This document shows positions 59,681 through 64,000 of a stretch of 64,000 nucleotides of DNA, piece after piece; positions within the stretch are counted from its first letter, which is position 1; every line of letters starts with the position of its first letter. The notes below the pieces were generated by a model. That model was not told the DNA's origin and did not search any database. It worked only from the letters and a program-made list of their open reading frames with translations. Source of the DNA: Sphagnum compactum (Eukaryota > Bryophyta > Sphagnopsida > Sphagnales); assembly GCA_965153455.1 (NCBI GenBank), contig OZ234500.1, forward strand, positions 4,092,001-4,156,000, written 5' to 3'. Position numbers and translations under genes: made by a program.

Positions 59681-62600
59681 CTAGACCACAGCTGCTGCTC
59701 CTGATCGTGCACAAGAGCGAGCCAAAAATCTTGTGATGATTTCAGAGTCAAGTTGCCGAACAGCTGCCTGGACACCCTTTGGAAGCTCATCTTGCAGATT
59801 GGTGCTATTGATGCTGATTGGATTACTCAACCCATTTCTAGCAGTGCCTCCCAAAGATGAATAAGAGGCAATTGTCCCATCTTTAGCTAACCCTGTTCGC
59901 TTGATTTGGTCATAAGCTCTTGTCACCTTCAATAGAAGAAAACACATTTAACAAGCACAATGTGTTTGTTAGGCACATTGACCTAACACATCAGCAACTT
60001 GCACCCTTGTACCCAGCCACTTCACCTGCTACACAACAGTATAGAAATTACAAGGAAAAATAAATTACAGGATTGTATAGGTCATGATTGCACACCCGCT
60101 TGAACTCCAGCTCTGCATTGTTCACATTTGTAGCCACATGCTTGTCAGGGTGGTGCTTGGCTGCCAGTGTTCGATATGCACTGCGAACCTGCATCCAGTC
60201 GAACAATGAGAAACTTTAGATTTGTGCTCATTATTAGTGCATCACACTTGAAATGACTGCACCTGCCTGCATATACTCAGCCTTCTATTTTGCCTCAACT
60301 TTGTTGATGGTGAATCCCTACTGCAGAGAGGCACGACAAACTTGACTTCAAAAGCATACAATACTTGAACAGATGGAAGTCTTGGAACATGTCAGCTGTA
60401 GCTCTCCTGGTGATGGTCTTGCCCTCGCCCTGTTCTAATAACCTCTACAAACACTAATGAGTGCATGGTGGTAGTGGATGGCTACAAAAAGCATCCTCAC
60501 CATTGCTTCTTTGCACCAGAGTCTATGGGGCTCCAGGTGTTAAGTAGAAAGAATTTTCTGCAGCTAAAACTCGACACTCAAAACATGTTCACACCTCTGG
60601 CTTACTTCCTAATGTATCTGAAAGCTCTGTCTTTTCCATGATGACTCATCTGTAGAGAGAAACTGATATCAAAACAAACTTACCAGACAACATTGGAGAT
60701 GCAATGAGCTTACATGCTACACATTAAAGCTGACAGTGTCCAAGTCAGAATGAACTTGCCTGTGAAACAGGAGCTCCTTGAGGAAGTCCAAGCACAGAGT
60801 ACGGACATTCATTGTTGTCCTGTGGTGGAAGTTGTGAAATTCCCAGTACAAACTCATAAAAACCTTCTGCTGGCTCATATGCATATTCTAAGCTGCATGA
60901 ACAACAAAGTTTCATTTCTCAGTATCTGGTCTTTGATAAAAATTAAGGAATCATCTTCTTCCAAAGAAAAACCTATCAAGACAAGGTCTAAAAGCCTAAA
61001 GGCACCTGACCACCTATTTCTCACTGCTGGTACCCATCATCATGAGAATAATCAGTGCTTGACAAGGCATGACCATTGCAACAAACCAATGTGAAGTGAG
61101 CCTTTAAAATGATGCGAACATCGTTAACAAGCATACTGGAGGCCATGGACTGCATCATCCAATGCAGAAACATCATAATGTGGTGCAGTCACTGATGTCA
61201 AAAACACACAACATCAAGCAAATCTTGAAAGCAAGAACCAGCTCAATTTTGGACTGTAGCGCACCAATTTCGAGGGATGTTCCGCAATGACATTGCTCCT
61301 TTTGCAGCACACTCTGCAACCTCTCTGCATACAGTTTCCAAGAATGAGTTATGTGCACCAATATAATTCTGAATGCTGCAATGAGGTGTCCAGACAGGAG
61401 AAGGCTCCTCTCCCCTTCTCCTCCTTGCTCTGTCTATGTTACAATACTCAAACCCTTGCAAGTTGTGTCAGCAAGACAGACAGCATACCGGCAGAGAACA
61501 TGCAGGACCGCAGGGAGGGCAACAGAGGCATCAATCTCTGACACCAGTGCAAGTTCTGCTACTGGAAGCCAATCGTCCAAAACCGCAGAGCTTTTGTTAT
61601 CATTTTGCCGAACACATATCACAAATTCACGCACCTCACCCTCTTTCGAATGCTCAGCAAAAAGGTGACTGTAGCTTTGTTCTGATCTCCTCAAAAGTAC
61701 TCCTGCATCCCAGGCTAGAACCCCACCCGCAGGTTCACACTTTTGCCATCTCAATTTATTCCTAAAAACACTTTCAGCACATCAATTTTTTTGTTAAAAT
61801 TGCAATCTGGAGCACTGCCTATGCAATGACAAGAAAAGGTCCCATGATTCTAAACAAAACCACCTTCCAATCTGAATTGCTGCAACTCTGCGTGCATGTC
61901 AAAGGTTTTGGCATCTAAACACAAGTATGCTGCATGATGCTAAACAAAACCATCTTCCAATGTGAATTGCAGCAAACTTTTCATGCATATCAAAGGTTTT
62001 AGCATCCAAACACATGAATGTGTGACAAACCCTAAATACCGTTTCATCTGTTGTCACTGACAATTCCTTACACACTTTCTGATTGCAGGGGAAACCACAC
62101 ATGCATTGAAATGTGGCAAAGGCACAAGGAGATGTGAAAATGGTGATTCTTCTCAACTTCTTAAAATTTTGACATAACAGCGATTGTAAGAAAGAGCAGT
62201 CTTGGAAAACTTGACCCAGGAAATGAAAAGCCACACACTTGTCTTTAGGTTTGGGTTTTCCAACTCTAACAATAGACACAAAATGGGGGGGTCAAGCATT
62301 CTGTCAAAGGTTTTGGCATCCAAACACATGAATGTGGGACATACTCTAAACATTGTTTCATGTGTCATCATCACTCACAATTCCTTATACACTTTCTGAT
62401 TGCAGCAGAAACCACACATGCATTGGAATGTGGCAAAAGCACAAGGAGATAGATGAGAAAATGGCGATTCTTCTCTACTTCTAGAAGTTTTGACATGACA
62501 GCAATTGTAAGAAAGAGCAGTCTTGAAAACTCGACTCGGGAAATGAAAAGCCAACTCCAAAATCACAAGCAAACAAGCAGGCGATGCAAAAAGATTCGGG

Positions 62601-62855
62601 AAAAGGATTTTTCTGCTTACAAGGTTTAGCAGCAATCTTGGTACCGAATCCGCTTCCCGACGATGTCTGACTCCGCTTGTTACTACTACTACTACTACTA
62701 CTCTTCTTCTTTCCCCCCACCGAAGCGCAGCGTATTACAAGCTCATAATGTGGCAGTCTTCTAGAGCTGCACACTGGCAGCCTTAAGCTTACAAAACAAG
62801 GACATAACCTGGCTCCAAACGTGCAAGCTCCAGCAGCCATTAGCAGACTGTCCAT
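59681..62855 (-). CDS. Organelle-targeted J-domain (DnaJ-like) protein, 7 exons, 354 aa
   Basis: This is a predicted Hsp70 co-chaperone. Frame-checked exons are 62855-62621, 62263-62239 (25-nt microexon), 61761-61489, 61324-61265, 60892-60760, 60188-60096 and 59926-59681 (TAG). The N-terminus (MDSLLMAAGACTFGARLCPC, then VSLRLPVCSSRRLP) looks like a plastid or mitochondrial transit peptide. A Ser run encoded by AGT repeats and a basic link (FGKPKPKDKNK) follow. The middle (RWQKCEPAGGVLAWDAGVLL, LDDWLPVAELAL, then SLRNIPRN, LEYAYEPAEGFYEFVLG) is a conserved-looking region that I do not recognise as a named domain. The J-domain is C-terminal: CPYSVLGLPQGAPVSQVRSA, LAAKHHPDKH with HPD at 255-257, and EFKRVTRAYDQI. 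The intron after exon 5 is GC-AG (CAG|GCAAGT); the others are GT-AG. The gene symbol is unknown. The microexon is the least certain part, but it is the only join found that keeps the frame. Confidence 0.82.
60189..60759 (-). other. GC-AG intron in the J-protein gene
   Basis: Exon 5 ends GTTTCACAG and the intron begins GCAAGT. It ends GGATGCAG before GTTCGCAG. The join reconstructs an unbroken J-domain (APVSQ|VRSAYRTLAAKHHPDK), so the GC donor is needed. A strong match to CAG|GCAAGT is the usual rule for such introns. Confidence 0.8.
61857..62553. repeat. Direct repeats flanking the J-protein microexon
   Basis: A block of about 245 bp at 61991-62232 recurs at 62305-62552 (for example CAAAGGTTTTRGCATCCAAA, TTTCTGATTGCAG, GTAAGAAAGAGCAGTCTTG, GGAAATGAAAAGCC), roughly 314-320 bp apart. 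A third, partial and more diverged copy begins at about 61857. The unrepeated 72-bp spacer 62233-62304 contains the microexon. All copies are within introns 1 and 2. Confidence 0.85.
62239..62263 (-). other. Predicted 25-nt microexon (exon 2 of the J-protein gene)
   Basis: The exon is bounded by GTTAGAG on the acceptor side and GACAA|GTGTGT on the donor side. It takes exon 1 phase 1 to exon 3 phase 2, adding FGKPKPKD plus split codons. Without it no canonical join of exon 1 to exon 3 keeps the frame. Confidence 0.6.
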
Positions 62856-64000
62856 TGATGCAAAACCAATTCCCAGAAAAAAGGATTGAATTCTCTCGCC
62901 ACCCTTCTTCAACCCTCCACTTACTTCCTTGCTCCCAGGTACTTCAGTTTCTTCACTACAAAAACAATTAGGGTTTCCAGTATGAATTAGGGTTTCCCCT
63001 CAGACCATAGCTTGTTACCAAGCAGCTCATAATTTCTACTTTCCTCTAGGAGCTGTAGCCAAATTTTGCTAAATCCTCTTGTGGATGATCGCCTAAATCC
63101 ACCTACCTCACAAAATTGCCCCCCCCAAAAAAAAACCCTAGTACCAAGTATCCTAGTGACCAAAAACTTTAGTACCTAAAATAAAAGAGGTTTTAATTAT
63201 TTTAAAAATCCTAGTATGCAGTTTTTTTAATAAAAAATTCTGATGTAGGAGAAGACAATGAGCTTCCTACCATTTAATGCTTTTTTTATGGCGAATCTAC
63301 ACCCAAAAAAATTAAAATCATAACTGGAATGTTTTATTGCAAATGTTTGGTTTTTTGTTTTTTTTTAAACTCGCCAAAAAACCAGAGAAATTCTGGTTTT
63401 TGAAGAAATGTTGCCACTTTTTCACACTGCCCTTAGAAGTCTGTGTTGTCTGTCTCTTCACTGCTGTTTGGTGAAAACTTTGAATTATTTTTTAAATATT
63501 TTTTGTTATCAATAATTGTTAAATCTACCATGAGATGCTCACAACCTACTCTTACTTCAGAAAATTGAAAACAAAACCCCATCCTAAAATAGATTTAGCC
63601 ATAAACAGGGAATTTACAACAAAATATTCCTTTTTTAATTTTTGAGGTCTGCATTTTTGTGGAAAATTTTCGCCACAAAAAAAAAATTGCTGCTTTCGAT
63701 CAAGTTTTAGGTTTTAAAAAAATTAAAATCAAATCTTTGTTGCCTCTTTTTTTTTCACCTTGTGAATTTTTAGTGTAATAATACAATAAGTTGGAATTTT
63801 AGGGTAGCCAAACTACCATACTATCATCACCCATACTATCCAAAAGGGCCCCAAACAAACCCAGAAAATATGGGGGATGTGGGTGGAAGGGAGTAGAGGA
63901 GAGGAAAACAAAGATATGCTCCACTTTTAAATATATACCCACCACCACATACTTTGGATGAATGTCTATCAACTATAAGATGTGGTCCCCCAAGTGGCAT
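62856..64000. other. Upstream region of the J-protein gene and AT-rich flank
   Basis: Up to about 63000 is presumably leader and promoter of the minus-strand J-protein gene. It includes AATTAGGGTTT motifs at about 62966 and 62986, close to the telo-box seen in plant promoters. The rest is AT-rich with no recognised gene or repeat boundary. Confidence 0.5.

Noticed and set aside
61140-61200. Possible extra exon in the J-protein gene on the minus strand (peptide SMASSMLVNDVRIILK after a TGCAG)
   Set aside because: The direct join of 61265 to 60892 keeps phase and gives a continuous protein-like sequence (IPRN then LEYAYEP); adding this segment breaks it.

Overview
The window is nuclear DNA of a green plant (streptophyte). 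The evidence is U2-type introns with GT/GC-AG borders, a GRAS protein of the SCARECROW-LIKE 3 type, an F-box/PP2 protein, two proteins with plastid- or mitochondrion-like N-termini, and plant-type CACTA, pogo-like and LINE-like relics plus AAACCCTA motifs. CpG is rare except around gene starts. The proteins are recognisably orthologous to angiosperm families but divergent, so I infer a land plant outside the flowering plants (bryophyte, lycophyte or fern). The exact taxon cannot be read from the sequence. No prokaryotic, organellar or tRNA/rRNA genes were recognised.

Five protein genes could be reconstructed end to end in 64 kb. (1) SCL3-like GRAS regulator, + strand, single-exon CDS 8250-9965, with a long spliced-looking leader carrying three tiny uORFs. 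(2) Prolyl oligopeptidase, - strand, 11 exons between 21604 and 16977, 737 aa, catalytic triad intact. (3) F-box/PP2-like protein, - strand, 3 exons between 46742 and 44688, about 366 aa with an acidic tail and a duplicated 3' splice site. (4) Two-domain SagB-type nitroreductase, + strand, 6 exons between 54716 and 57653, 625 aa. (5) J-domain protein with an organelle-like N-terminus, - strand, 7 exons between 62855 and 59681, 354 aa, with a 25-nt microexon and a GC-AG intron. Genes 4 and 5 converge across 2 kb. All exon joins are my own frame-checked predictions.

The gene-poor parts (1-5.5, 10-17, 22-44.6, 47.3-54.6 and 63-64 kb) are AT-rich and full of repeats. They hold a 2,775-bp non-autonomous CACTA element (CACTACTA ends, TCA target duplication) with an internal 25-bp array. 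They also hold a decayed pogo/CENP-B-type transposase interrupted by a 645-bp inverted-repeat element, and a decayed LINE-like C-terminal domain. Smaller items are two copies of a short fold-back MITE family, a possible short Helitron-like insertion, a dispersed palindromic repeat, two perfect hairpins, telomere-like motifs and many microsatellites.

The five genes do not form a pathway: they cover gibberellin/root-type transcriptional control, peptide hydrolysis, ubiquitin-ligase substrate recognition, flavin redox chemistry and Hsp70 co-chaperoning. The most unusual features are gene-structural: a microexon trapped between direct repeats, and a tandemly duplicated splice acceptor. No wholly new biological system was found.
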